The notes under the pieces were generated by a model. It was given only the letters and a program-made list of their open reading frames with translations, was not told the DNA's origin and did no database searches. Shown here piece after piece: positions 7,613-14,031 of a stretch of 14,145 bases of DNA. The stretch is from JANXQE01 sp035651635 (GTDB taxonomy: Bacteria; Verrucomicrobiota; Verrucomicrobiia; Limisphaerales; UBA8199). The position numbers were made by a program, and so were the translations under genes. The DNA lies in contig DASRFK010000087.1 of the NCBI GenBank assembly GCA_035651635.1, forward strand, positions 1 through 14,145, given 5' to 3'. Every line of letters starts with the position of its first letter. Within the stretch, counting starts at the first letter, position 1.

Positions 7613-9178
7613 TCACGGGATCGCGGTGATGCTGTTGAAAGTGGCTGTGTTCAGCGTGTTGGAACTGCCGGAAGCAACCGCGAGTCCGAAGTAGATATTC
7701 GTTGCCATCGTGATGCTGCGGGAGTTCACTTGCGTCCAGGTCGTACCATCGGTGGATTTGTAACCGGAGATCGTGTTGCCAGAACGCACCAGACGTGCCC
7801 ACACATTGGGTGGAGTGCCTGTGGAGGAAGTGGTCGAGGAGGTCGAACCGCCGGTCTGGCCGCGACGCTGCCAACGGATTTGCCCACTAGGTGAAATGCC
7901 CATGAAGGCGTATTCCGAGGCGCTGGTCAGGCTCTCGCGAATTATCACACCGACGCGGCCGGTGGTTCCGGTGTTCTGCACCGAATTGAGCCGAGCTCTT
8001 ATTTCTCCGTCACCACTCAATGGTTGGTAAACAAAGCGGAAGCTGTCAGCCGTTCCCCCAATCGTGCCGGCGCCCTTCACGACATAAAGGCCATTGGACA
8101 GCGTGGCGCTGCCGACCGCGCCCACACTGCCGATGTCAGCTGTTTGCCACGGAGCGGGCAGACCCGTCACGGTGATGTTGGCCGGCGATGAAACCACCGT
8201 GCCGCCGTTATCATAGAGGGCGTGCGCCGTCAGCACGTAGCTGGCACTGGCCACGTTACTCCAGGTCAAAGTGTAGGGTACTGAAGTATCCTCACCCAGT
8301 AATGTCGCACCGTTGTAGAATTGGACCTTGGTGATCGAGTGGCCGTTGGCGGTAACGCTGGCGGCGAGATTAATGGTGGCCGGCGCCGTGTAGACCGCGC
8401 CATTCACCGGTGAGGTCAACGCAAGGATGGGCGCGGGGTTAGTCACCGTCACGTTTACGCCGGAGGAAACGACCACGCTGCCCGTGTCATAGAGTGCGTG
8501 CGCCGACAGCACGTAGCTGGCGCTGGCCACGTTACTCCAGGTCAAAGTGTACGGCGCCGAAGTATCCTCACCCAATAATGTCGCACCGTTGTAGAATTGG
8601 ACCTTGGTAATCGAGTGGCCGTTGGCGGTAACGCTGGCGGCAAGATTAATGGTGGCCGGCGCCGTGTAGACCGCGCCATTCACCGGTGAGGTCAATGCGA
8701 TAATCGGCAGATTGTTCGATGATGGGACCGTATAACCGATTTCATTGGATGGAACACTCTCCAGTCCTGTGCCGACGTAATCGGTGATGGCGAAAAAATA
8801 GGTGGCACCTTCCGTCAGCCCCGGGATCGTGGCGCTTGTCACTTTGCCAACATTCACCTTGTTGGTATAATTGCCGCTGGCCGGTCCATAGTAACGGAAG
8901 TATCCGACCACGTTGGTGTCCGCGGTTGTGTTCCAGGCCAAAGTCACGCTTTGCAGTCCTTGAACCGGCATGTTGAGCGAGGCGAAGATCAAGGCCGCCG
9001 CCAGGTGCCAAGTCAGCCTTGGAATTCGAGAAGCTTGACCAAAAGAAAACCTGGCTCGACAGGGCTGGCTTTGGTCAGGGCCGAGTGGTTGGCGAAATCC
9101 ACTGTGAAATCGAGGAGGGCCAGAACAGGCACTTGGTTCGGGGCTTCTATAAACTCTGAGTTTGCGGGGCGCGCGCAT
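7613..9178 (-). CDS. Secreted FN3 / tandem Ig-like / beta-sandwich protein
   Basis: The product has 521 residues from ATG 9178. A GTG at 9214 would add 12 residues, and neither start has a clear ribosome site. A hydrophobic segment at about 57-72 (HLAAALIFASLNMPVQG) looks like an export signal but lies far from the start, so the true start is uncertain. Mature domains: FN3 at about 75-152 (SVTLAW...GYFRYYGPASGNYTN...LESVPSNEIGYTVP); two Ig-like domains at about 158-247 and 250-339 (each LTSPVNGAVYTAPATINLAA, then VQFYNGATLLGED); and a C-terminal domain at about 345-521 resembling the DUF1349/concanavalin-like module (YQPLSGDGEIRARL, VGVIIRESL, WARLVRSGNTISGYKS-like). No enzyme active site is visible. 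This architecture is typical of cell-surface or secreted adhesion or carbohydrate-binding proteins in Verrucomicrobiota. The WA-repeat gene follows after 26 bp. Confidence 0.82.
   Translation of the reverse strand: MRAPRKLRVYRSPEPSACSGPPRFHSGFRQPLGPDQSQPCRARFSFGQASRIPRLTWHLAAALIFASLNMPVQGLQSVTLAWNTTADTNVVGYFRYYGPASGNYTNKVNVGKVTSATIPGLTEGATYFFAITDYVGTGLESVPSNEIGYTVPSSNNLPIIALTSPVNGAVYTAPATINLAASVTANGHSITKVQFYNGATLLGEDTSAPYTLTWSNVASASYVLSAHALYDTGSVVVSSGVNVTVTNPAPILALTSPVNGAVYTAPATINLAASVTANGHSITKVQFYNGATLLGEDTSVPYTLTWSNVASASYVLTAHALYDNGGTVVSSPANITVTGLPAPWQTADIGSVGAVGSATLSNGLYVVKGAGTIGGTADSFRFVYQPLSGDGEIRARLNSVQNTGTTGRVGVIIRESLTSASEYAFMGISPSGQIRWQRRGQTGGSTSSTTSSTGTPPNVWARLVRSGNTISGYKSTDGTTWTQVNSRSITMATNIYFGLAVASGSSNTLNTATFNSITAIP
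8211..8697 (-). repeat. Tandem 276-bp coding duplication (two Ig-like domains)
   Basis: Positions 8211-8421 and 8487-8697 align without gaps at an offset of exactly 276 bp (92 codons), with about eleven mismatches in 210 bp by eye (about 95% identity). Each copy encodes one Ig-like domain. Mismatches are both silent and amino-acid-changing. Identity this high implies a recent duplication or ongoing gene conversion, and such an array can expand or contract by recombination. Confidence 0.9.
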
Positions 9179-9220
9179 AAGGTAATATCGAGTCCTACCC
9201 GCTCGCGCCGCCACGAGAGT

Positions 9221-9243
9221 GTTCCCTGCTACCGCTAGGGAAC
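9221..9243. promoter_or_regulatory. Stem-loop just upstream of the FN3/Ig gene
   Basis: GTTCCCT (9221-9227) pairs with AGGGAAC (9237-9243) around a 9-nt loop; one G-T and one further pair extend it outwards. It lies 42-65 bp before the ATG at 9178 on the minus strand, in the probable leader or promoter area. There is no T-tract. It may be an operator or a 5' leader hairpin; the evidence is only the symmetry and position. Confidence 0.3.
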
Positions 9244-10005
9244 GCCTTGGTTGCGCCGTCCAGCCCGTTCACGCGGAGGATTCGCTTCGCTCCAAGTCCG
9301 TCTTGTTCCCAACCGCAGCACGTCGCGCCGGGCTGGACTTATCAAATCTTCGGTGGACTCCCCCACGGTCATTCCCAGTGTAGGGCTGACAGGGTTGTGG
9401 GCCAGAATTGTCGAAAAGAGAGAGCTTCCGGCGAATGAAGGAAACGTTTAAGGAGACTCGTATTACCGACAAACCTGGACGTTGACCTGATCCCGCCGTG
9501 CCAGAGCGAGCGGGGACTCTGGGCGGCTGCAATGATAGGGCGACCGGCGTTCACCTCCCGGCATACTTCGCCGGGTTCCTTAACCGATCGAGCCGTTCCG
9601 TTTCCGACACGCGTCCTGTCTGCCGCGCCCGCTTTTGCTCGAGGCCAAGGGCGATGGTTTTTGGGAACAGCCAGACTTGTTTAACGAGGTTAGCGATCGT
9701 CCTCCAGATTAGTGTCCATATTCGCATAAAGTTAGTTCGGTCCGACCTCCAAGGCTCTATCAGGCGGCGTCGGGTTTAAGGCGAGCTCCTGAGGAGCGGG
9801 CAAAGCCGTGCATGTCCATCTCCATTCGGCTCCGTTACTGAAATAATGCTTCGCCGTTTCCAAGGTCAGTTACCCTCCTTTAAATAGGCGGGAACTAACA
9901 CCAACCCGACCCCCGGTAGCACCTTTTATCGCCTGGTATCACCAAGCATCACCATTTAACACTTGGAAAACGATTCTCTCCAATATCGTCAGTGGGCGGA
10001 CGGTA
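9244..10005. other. Gene-poor segment with no supported gene
   Basis: About 760 bp upstream of the FN3/Ig gene contain only short open frames of implausible composition. I looked for tRNA T-arms, IS ends and gene remnants and found nothing convincing. Small symmetric elements are present: GTCCAGCCCG (9258-9267) with CGGGCTGGAC (9329-9338), and GCTCCT-G-AGGAGC at 9785-9797. The start of this stretch must hold the promoter of the FN3/Ig gene. The rest may be decayed coding sequence or an unrecognised RNA. Confidence 0.5.
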
Positions 10006-10233
10006 TCACTGATAAAAAAGAGTAGCAAAAAGGATGACGGAAGGTTGGTTGGCCTCCGCTCCCGGCTGGCTTGACGGCCCCCCCGGCACGACCAGCGTAT
10101 TCATGTGGGTCGCTGCGACTTGAAGATTCGGGTAATGCTTAAGAAAATTATTTATCTGATCCTCCAGATGTGTCGAGGGCGATTTTCCGGCCGGCACATT
10201 ATGCAGCACCACATCGAAAATTTTAACTTTCAT
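10006..10233 (-). CDS. Small conserved-looking protein, function unknown
   Basis: The product has 75 residues starting MKVKIFDVVLHN, with an amphipathic helix HLEDQINNFLKHYPNL, a strand-like stretch LQVAATHMNTLVVP, a short Pro/Gly/Ser linker and a hydrophobic closing strand VILFATLFYQ. The order strand, helix, strand, linker, strand resembles small single-domain proteins of environmental bacteria that end in a V-x-V-T-x-x-Y-x pattern; I cannot name the family. Amino-acid make-up is protein-like, unlike the other frames nearby. I chose ATG 10233 because the sequence upstream in frame (to a GTG at 10296) is not convincing. No Shine-Dalgarno motif is visible. It stands alone in the gene-poor region with no obvious partner. 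It may be a real gene or a recently decayed one. Confidence 0.5.
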   Translation of the reverse strand: MKVKIFDVVLHNVPAGKSPSTHLEDQINNFLKHYPNLQVAATHMNTLVVPGGPSSQPGAEANQPSVILFATLFYQ

Positions 10234-10650
10234 GGCAGGATCAGTTGCCTTGTGAACAGGCGTCAGCGTACAAGTAATCGCCAAGATTTGCTCCACAGGA
10301 CGGGCATTTCATTCCAAACATCAAATTGTCCTTCTCTCGTTAACAGCAAGGGCTCTGGGATCCTGTGCCGACAGGGTGGCCTGCCTTCAACCATAGAAAC
10401 CCAGAACGTCCAAGCAGGGCGTTGCCGTTCGATGTCTCGAAAGCACGTAAAGTGCCGCCGGACACTTTGAAAGTGCAACTCGTATTGCGACAAAGACTTC
10501 GAGATTCGGACCGTCAATCTGGTTCAGCCTCGGTCAATAAAAATCGTGCAAAGTGCTTGGCCCGATTTCGCGGACGGGATGCAATTTGCACGAAGCGCGA
10601 GGCAGAAATGCCAGGCGGTTTTACAGTGAGCGCTTCTCGCGAAAGATCGC
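10234..10650. other. Intergenic stretch with short symmetric elements only
   Basis: Roughly 415 bp without a supportable gene. It contains the palindrome CACTTT-G-AAAGTG at 10463-10475, preceded by a third partial copy of the same half-site (AAAGTG at 10449-10454), giving a small cluster of AAAGTG/CACTTT words. No promoter, RNA gene or mobile-element end could be recognised. Confidence 0.45.
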
Positions 10651-10746
10651 CTACTGCTTCTTACCGTCGTGTTTTGGACGGAACGAGCGTTCGACGAAGA
10701 AGAGCGCGAGGCTAACCAGGAGCATTGTTAAAATAAACTGGGTCAT
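10651..10746 (-). CDS. Putative 31-residue single-pass membrane microprotein
   Basis: The ATG at 10746 opens 31 codons ending in TAG. The product starts MTQFILTMLLVSLALFFVE, one clean hydrophobic helix, and ends with the basic, hydrophilic tail RSFRPKHDGKKQ. By the positive-inside rule the C-terminus should face the cytoplasm. A GGAG motif (complement of 10757-10760) lies 10 nt before the start, one of the better ribosome sites in this window. The size and layout recall KdpF-like or other regulatory small membrane proteins, but no kdp or other partner genes are nearby, so no function is assigned. It is too short for standard gene callers. A chance ORF is possible; the hydrophobic block, charged tail and ribosome site together are the argument for it. 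Confidence 0.4.
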   Translation of the reverse strand: MTQFILTMLLVSLALFFVERSFRPKHDGKKQ

Positions 10747-11043
10747 AACTTCGCCACTCCAGTTCTAAAGCCATTGCCCCTGCGGAGTCAATCCGCTTCC
10801 GGTTGGCGTCCAAAGGGCGTCGAACGCTTGGTTCTAGGTGGTGGCGGCAAAATCTTCTTTAACGCTGTCCAAAGTCAGGGGAACGGCGTCAAAATTAGCT
10901 CAGTTTCCGGGTTGTAATAAACGAACCAGCGGAGGTATGCTCCAGGCGTATGGGGAGTAAGGCGTAACAGCTTATGAGAAGAGCACCCGGGAGGAACATT
11001 CACTTTTCTCAACGACAGCTGTCGCAGATCCACAGACATTTTT
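10747..11043. other. Upstream region shared by the 31-residue ORF and the 73-residue gene
   Basis: About 300 bp between two divergently oriented small membrane ORFs, so promoters for both should lie here. The clearest element is the 12-bp perfect palindrome CGACAGCTGTCG at 11013-11024, 20 bp before the ATG at 11044. I see no confident -35/-10 pair. Confidence 0.4.
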
Positions 11044-11265
11044 ATGACCACACAAACACAAACAGAAACTCAGAGCAAGACGACGGAGCGCAGTTCCAGC
11101 GCGGATACCGTGGTCGGTTTTGCCGTCATCGGCTTGCTGGTTGCCGGCACTATCGGAGTGCTGAAAGCATTGAGCATGGAGAGCGGCTTTGATGTGCTGC
11201 TTTGCTTGCTCGGTTCAGTGGCAGCGTTCGGTGCAGTTTACTATATTTATTACGGCACGCGTTAA
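11044..11265 (+). CDS. Small two-pass membrane protein, function unknown
   Basis: The product has 73 residues. The N-terminal 20 or so are polar and rich in Thr, Gln and Ser (MTTQTQTETQSKTTERSSS), followed by two membrane segments at about 23-42 (TVVGFAVIGLLVAGTIGVL) and 50-69 (VLLCLLGSVAAFGAVYYIYY), joined by a short loop containing KALSMESGFD, and a GTR tail. The compact helical hairpin with a disordered head is typical of small inner-membrane proteins; I do not recognise a family. The ATG has no Shine-Dalgarno motif, in keeping with most genes here. A 12-bp palindrome lies just upstream. It has no close co-directional partner: the next feature downstream is an intergenic repeat island. The clean amphipathic layout makes a chance ORF unlikely. 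Confidence 0.65.
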   Translation: MTTQTQTETQSKTTERSSSADTVVGFAVIGLLVAGTIGVLKALSMESGFDVLLCLLGSVAAFGAVYYIYYGTR

Positions 11266-11444
11266 GTTAGTCCTGAAGCTGCTGCTCAACAATCCACCGC
11301 AAGCAGCGTCTCGCAAGTCTGCCCTGTTAGCATATCGTCCACGCTCTATTTTTACACCCGGCGGCGGTTGCATAGCTTCTTCGTTCGCCTGGCTCGCGAG
11401 GGGAGCGAAGCCTACTGTAGTCCTGTAAGGACGATGAGAAAAAG

Positions 11445-11478
11445 CCCAGGGCAAGCGAGGGACGAGCGCCGCCCTGGG
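11445..11478. repeat. CCCAGGGC/GCCCTGGG hairpin element
   Basis: CCCAGGGC (11445-11452) and GCCCTGGG (11471-11478) pair perfectly over 8 bp with an 18-nt purine-rich loop. Similar GCCCAGGG...CCCTGGG elements are, from memory, frequent between genes in Verrucomicrobiota and Planctomycetota. I therefore read this as one copy of a dispersed intergenic repeat rather than a gene-specific terminator. Confidence 0.55.
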
Positions 11479-11499
11479 TAAGAGACACAAAATCATTCT

Positions 11500-11561
11500 T
11501 CTCTTTTTTCCAATCTGGTTTGGCGCGCCCGGGCGCGCCAAACCAGATTGGAAAAAAGAGA
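11500..11561. repeat. Perfect 62-bp spacerless palindrome
   Basis: The 31-bp arm at 11500-11530 is followed directly by its exact reverse complement at 11531-11561, centred on CCCGGG, with two nested GGCGCGCC sites. All 31 pairs match; the next outer pair (T11499, G11562) does not. The outer ends are C/T-rich on the left and A/G-rich on the right (CTCTTTTTT ... AAAAAAGAG). As RNA either strand would form a very stable stem; read in the plus direction it ends in an A-run, not a U-run. Confidence 0.97.
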
Positions 11562-11669
11562 GGTTGGGTGGTGAGTGGCAGTCCCCGGAGAATTAGCCGA
11601 GAGGGAACACAGAGAACACAAGAGGACCTTTGCGTTCCCTTGCGGCTGTGTTTTGCAGTTTGAACGCGG

Positions 11670-11712
11670 ATTTCACGGATTTCACAATGGGCAGGAAAAT
11701 CCGCCGTGAAAT
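11670..11712. repeat. Imperfect inverted repeat of the ATTTCACGG type
   Basis: ATTTCACGGATTT (11670-11682) is nearly the reverse complement of AAATCCGCCGTGAAAT (11697-11712), differing by a 3-bp insertion. Together with the CACAGAGAACACAAG-like stretch at about 11608 and the TGTCCATCGGTGGT stretch at about 11730, it resembles degenerate intergenic repeats I remember from environmental bacterial genomes. It lies just downstream of the epimerase stop and could act as its 3' hairpin. Confidence 0.45.
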
Positions 11713-11770
11713 GAAGTTTTGTCTATCGGTGTCCATCGGTGGTTTTCAGTGGCGCCGTTTCCGTTCGACG

Positions 11771-12925
11771 CTATCGCTCGACGCCAAATCGATGGACGGT
11801 GGTCTGGTGGTACGTCTGACCCGGGTTCAGAACCGTTGAGGGGAACTGCGGCTTGTTGGGCGAGTCGGGAAAATGTTGGGTCTCGAGGCAAACTCCAAGA
11901 TGCTTTGGATAAGGATAACCGCCGGGGCCCGAAAAGGCGCCGGTGGGGAAATTGGCTGTAAAGAGTTGCACGCCGGGCTGGGTCGTCAGCACTTCCATTG
12001 TCCGGCCGGAGTTCGGATCTTTGAGTTTCGCGCAAAACGCCAGGTCGCCGGGTTTCTGGTGGTTCACCACCAAGCCGTGGTCGTATCCGCCGCCGAACTG
12101 TTTGTCAGTGATCTGCGAGAGCCTGTCGCCGACGCGATGGGGCGTGCGAAAATCAACCGGCGTACCTTCCACCGGCACGATCTGACCGGTGGGAATGAGC
12201 GCATCGTCCGCCAGCAGGTACGTGTCGGCGTTCACCGTCAGAATCTCATCCATCGCGGAGCCGGACTCCGCTCCGGCCAGGTTCCAATAGGAATGGTTGG
12301 TCAGGTTGACGACGGTGGGTTTGTCGGTGGTGGCGCGGTAATCCATTTTCCATTCGTTTTGGTTGTTGAGCTCATATTCGACCGTGCAGGTCAGATTGCC
12401 CGGGTAACCTTCTTCGCCGTCCTTTGAGAAATAGGTAAGTTTAAGGCCGACGTAATCAGCTCCCCGGATCGGTTCGGCCTTCCACACTCGTTTATGAAAG
12501 CCCCGCATTCCGCCGTGAATGCTGTGCGGGCCGGCATTGCGGGGCAGCGAAATCTTTTGTCCATTCAGCGAGAATTCCGCGTGCGCGATTCGGTTGGCAT
12601 AGCGGCCGATGACGGCGCCGAAGCAGGGGCTCTTGTTTTCATAGTCCGCCAGGGTAGCGCAATTGGCGTCAACATTGACGAAATGTCCGTCCTTGTCGGG
12701 TACTTCGAGGGAATAGATGATGGCGCCATAGGTAATCACTTGGGCCGTGAGACCATTCGCGTTCTTCAGAGTGTACAACTCGACCGCCTCGCCTTGTTGG
12801 GTGGTGCCGAAAGGCTTTTTGTCGATCGACAGTGCGCCCGGGGATGGCTGCGAGATTGCCACGCCCAGACAACCAAACACGCAGGCACCGACCAAATTAC
12901 GCCACAAACAGAATGGCTTTTGCAT
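11771..12925 (-). CDS. galM: Exported aldose 1-epimerase (mutarotase)
   Basis: This enzyme interconverts alpha and beta anomers of aldoses such as glucose and galactose. The 384-residue protein starts at ATG 12925, where a signal peptide follows (MQKPFCLWRNLVGACVFGCL, then GVAISQ); an in-frame TTG at 12961 would place 12 polar residues in front and is less likely. Export means it acts in the periplasm or outside. Residues align with the known Lactococcus GalM active site by both motif and spacing: Arg112 (YANRI), His137 (SIHGG), catalytic His211 (NLTNHSYWNL), Asp282 (GYDHG) and the catalytic base Glu348 (GVCLETQHFPDSPN). The length is a little above the usual 340-350 because of the signal peptide and linker. 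It is encoded divergently from the lipid kinase, with 99 bp between starts. No sugar-use genes adjoin it, so substrate preference is unknown. Confidence 0.95.
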   Translation of the reverse strand: MQKPFCLWRNLVGACVFGCLGVAISQPSPGALSIDKKPFGTTQQGEAVELYTLKNANGLTAQVITYGAIIYSLEVPDKDGHFVNVDANCATLADYENKSPCFGAVIGRYANRIAHAEFSLNGQKISLPRNAGPHSIHGGMRGFHKRVWKAEPIRGADYVGLKLTYFSKDGEEGYPGNLTCTVEYELNNQNEWKMDYRATTDKPTVVNLTNHSYWNLAGAESGSAMDEILTVNADTYLLADDALIPTGQIVPVEGTPVDFRTPHRVGDRLSQITDKQFGGGYDHGLVVNHQKPGDLAFCAKLKDPNSGRTMEVLTTQPGVQLFTANFPTGAFSGPGGYPYPKHLGVCLETQHFPDSPNKPQFPSTVLNPGQTYHQTTVHRFGVER

Positions 12926-12996
12926 CTCGGGCAGGCTGAACCAACACCATCTCTGTATCAAATTGAAAATAATGGGAACGGGGCGGTTCCTTTTTA

Positions 12997-13020
12997 GCAG
13001 GGACCGTGAATACTCCCTGC
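12997..13020. promoter_or_regulatory. Inverted repeat in the divergent galM / lipid-kinase promoter region
   Basis: GCAGGGA (12997-13003) and TCCCTGC (13014-13020) form a perfect 7-bp inverted repeat with a 10-bp spacer. It ends 4 bp before the GTG start at 13025 and lies about 72 bp upstream of the galM start. It could be an operator for either gene, or a hairpin shielding the lipid-kinase start. The word CCGTGAAT is repeated at 13004 and 13023. Confidence 0.35.
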
Positions 13021-13024
13021 CGCC

Positions 13025-13948
13025 GTGAATCCTCGGATATTGTTCATCGTAAACCCGGCGGCGGCGGCGAACCGCGCTCAGCGCCGTTGGACCGCCTTTA
13101 GATCACGCCTGGGCGAAACTGGAATTCAGCTTAACGAAGCTTTTACCACAGGCCCGGGCGATGCCGCGGACCTGGCCCGTCGCGCCGCCACAGAATACGA
13201 CGTGTTGGCCGCGGTAGGTGGTGATGGAACGGTGTCCGAGGTCGCCGGCGCAATCGTGAACACTCCCCTAAGCCGGGCTGCCTTAATGAGTGTTCCTTTC
13301 GGGACCGGCAATGACTTGGCCCAGGTCCTGGGAATCCGCTCCGAGGCGGATGTCCTTGGCAGTCTCACCGGCGAGTTAACAAGGACGATTGATCTCATTG
13401 AAATAAGCTGCCGCCAGAATCAAAAGAACGTTGTGCAGTACGCTTCGCTCTTCGCAGGCGTGGGCATCATTGCCGAATCGCTGAGGAAGACCACCGCTGC
13501 CTGCAAACGAGTCTTGGGGCATCGCCTGGCTTATCCAGCCGGTTTGATGCGCGCGTTACTTACTTACCATCCCACACGTATCCGCGTAGCTTTCGACCAG
13601 GAAGTGCTCGAACAGGAATTTCTCTTCGCTGGAGCCAGCAACACCGAAATTGCCGGCGGCGGTATGCGGATTGCCCCCGGAGCCAGCATTAGCGATGGGA
13701 TGCTCAATCTTAACCTGATTGGCGCGATGAACCGCTGGGAGGCTCTCCGGCAGCTCCGGCGCCTGTGCCGCGGGCAGCATACGCGGCATCCGAGCGTGCG
13801 TTATCTCACCGCGCGAACTCTGCGAATCGAAGCGACCGAGCCAATCGAAATCGCAGCCGACGGCGACTTGGTTGGCCATACCCCAGCACTAATCGCAGTC
13901 AAGCCCCGCTGCCTGCGCGTTCTTGTGCCGAGCACTGGCGGGAGTTGA
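13025..13948 (+). CDS. Diacylglycerol-kinase-family lipid kinase (DagK/YegS-like)
   Basis: This 307-residue cytosolic kinase of the DAGK catalytic family phosphorylates a lipid hydroxyl, such as that of diacylglycerol, using ATP. An N-terminal Rossmann-like nucleotide-binding half begins ILFIVNPAAAANRAQR and carries the GGDGT motif (65-69) and the PFGTGNDLA motif (91-99). The C-terminal beta-sandwich half has GGGMRIAPGASISDGMLNL (211-229) and the family's EIAADGD motif (275-281). All signature motifs are intact and the length is normal. The start is GTG 13025 with no Shine-Dalgarno motif; no better in-frame start precedes it. Substrate cannot be told from sequence: diacylglycerol, phosphatidylglycerol (YegS-like) or a sphingoid base are all possible. 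It is monocistronic here, divergent from galM, with transposase remains downstream. A role in recycling diacylglycerol from envelope synthesis is the usual one. Confidence 0.92.
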   Translation: MNPRILFIVNPAAAANRAQRRWTAFRSRLGETGIQLNEAFTTGPGDAADLARRAATEYDVLAAVGGDGTVSEVAGAIVNTPLSRAALMSVPFGTGNDLAQVLGIRSEADVLGSLTGELTRTIDLIEISCRQNQKNVVQYASLFAGVGIIAESLRKTTAACKRVLGHRLAYPAGLMRALLTYHPTRIRVAFDQEVLEQEFLFAGASNTEIAGGGMRIAPGASISDGMLNLNLIGAMNRWEALRQLRRLCRGQHTRHPSVRYLTARTLRIEATEPIEIAADGDLVGHTPALIAVKPRCLRVLVPSTGGS

Positions 13949-14031
13949 AAACCAGGCGGAGCGGACGAGGCCGTACGCAAATTGCCTGTGGACGATTGAA
14001 TAACGGAGGGTGGACGAGATAAAAGTGGGAT

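Larger units (their letters stand above)
11266..11770. other. Intergenic repeat island (hairpins and 62-bp palindrome)
   Basis: A 505-bp non-coding gap between the 73-residue gene and the epimerase stop. It holds, in order, a short hairpin GTCCT-GTA-AGGAC near 11420, a hairpin CCCAGGGC/GCCCTGGG (11445-11478), a perfect 62-bp palindrome (11500-11561), a degenerate ACACAGAGAACACAAG-type stretch near 11610, and an imperfect inverted ATTTCACGG...ATTT element (11670-11712). This mix is what I would expect of a zone where several families of small dispersed intergenic repeats have accumulated. Confidence 0.6.

Noticed and set aside
9150..9215. A possible tRNA 3' half (ATCGAGT T-loop-like, ending GCCGCCA)
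   Set aside because: The T-stem does not pair over 5 bp, and no matching acceptor or anticodon arm could be built upstream.
10263..10517. An 84-codon minus-strand frame upstream of the 75-residue ORF
   Set aside because: Its composition (Trp, Arg and His scattered, no structure pattern) is not protein-like, and it overlaps the start region of the better candidate.
10875..11039. A 54-codon minus-strand ORF from ATG 11039, ending ...YYNPETELILTPFP
   Set aside because: Its sequence is mildly protein-like, but it has no ribosome site and starts 4 bp from the head-to-head 73-residue gene, whose promoter and leader it would occupy. Codon-position bias is weak. Not called without conservation data.
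11215..11541. A 108-codon minus-strand frame across the repeat island
   Set aside because: It overlaps the 73-residue gene and reads through palindromic repeat DNA. Such frames are common spurious predictions over dispersed repeats.
11873..12427. A 184-codon plus-strand frame inside galM
   Set aside because: It lies antisense to an enzyme with all active-site residues intact; a shadow frame of GC-rich coding sequence.
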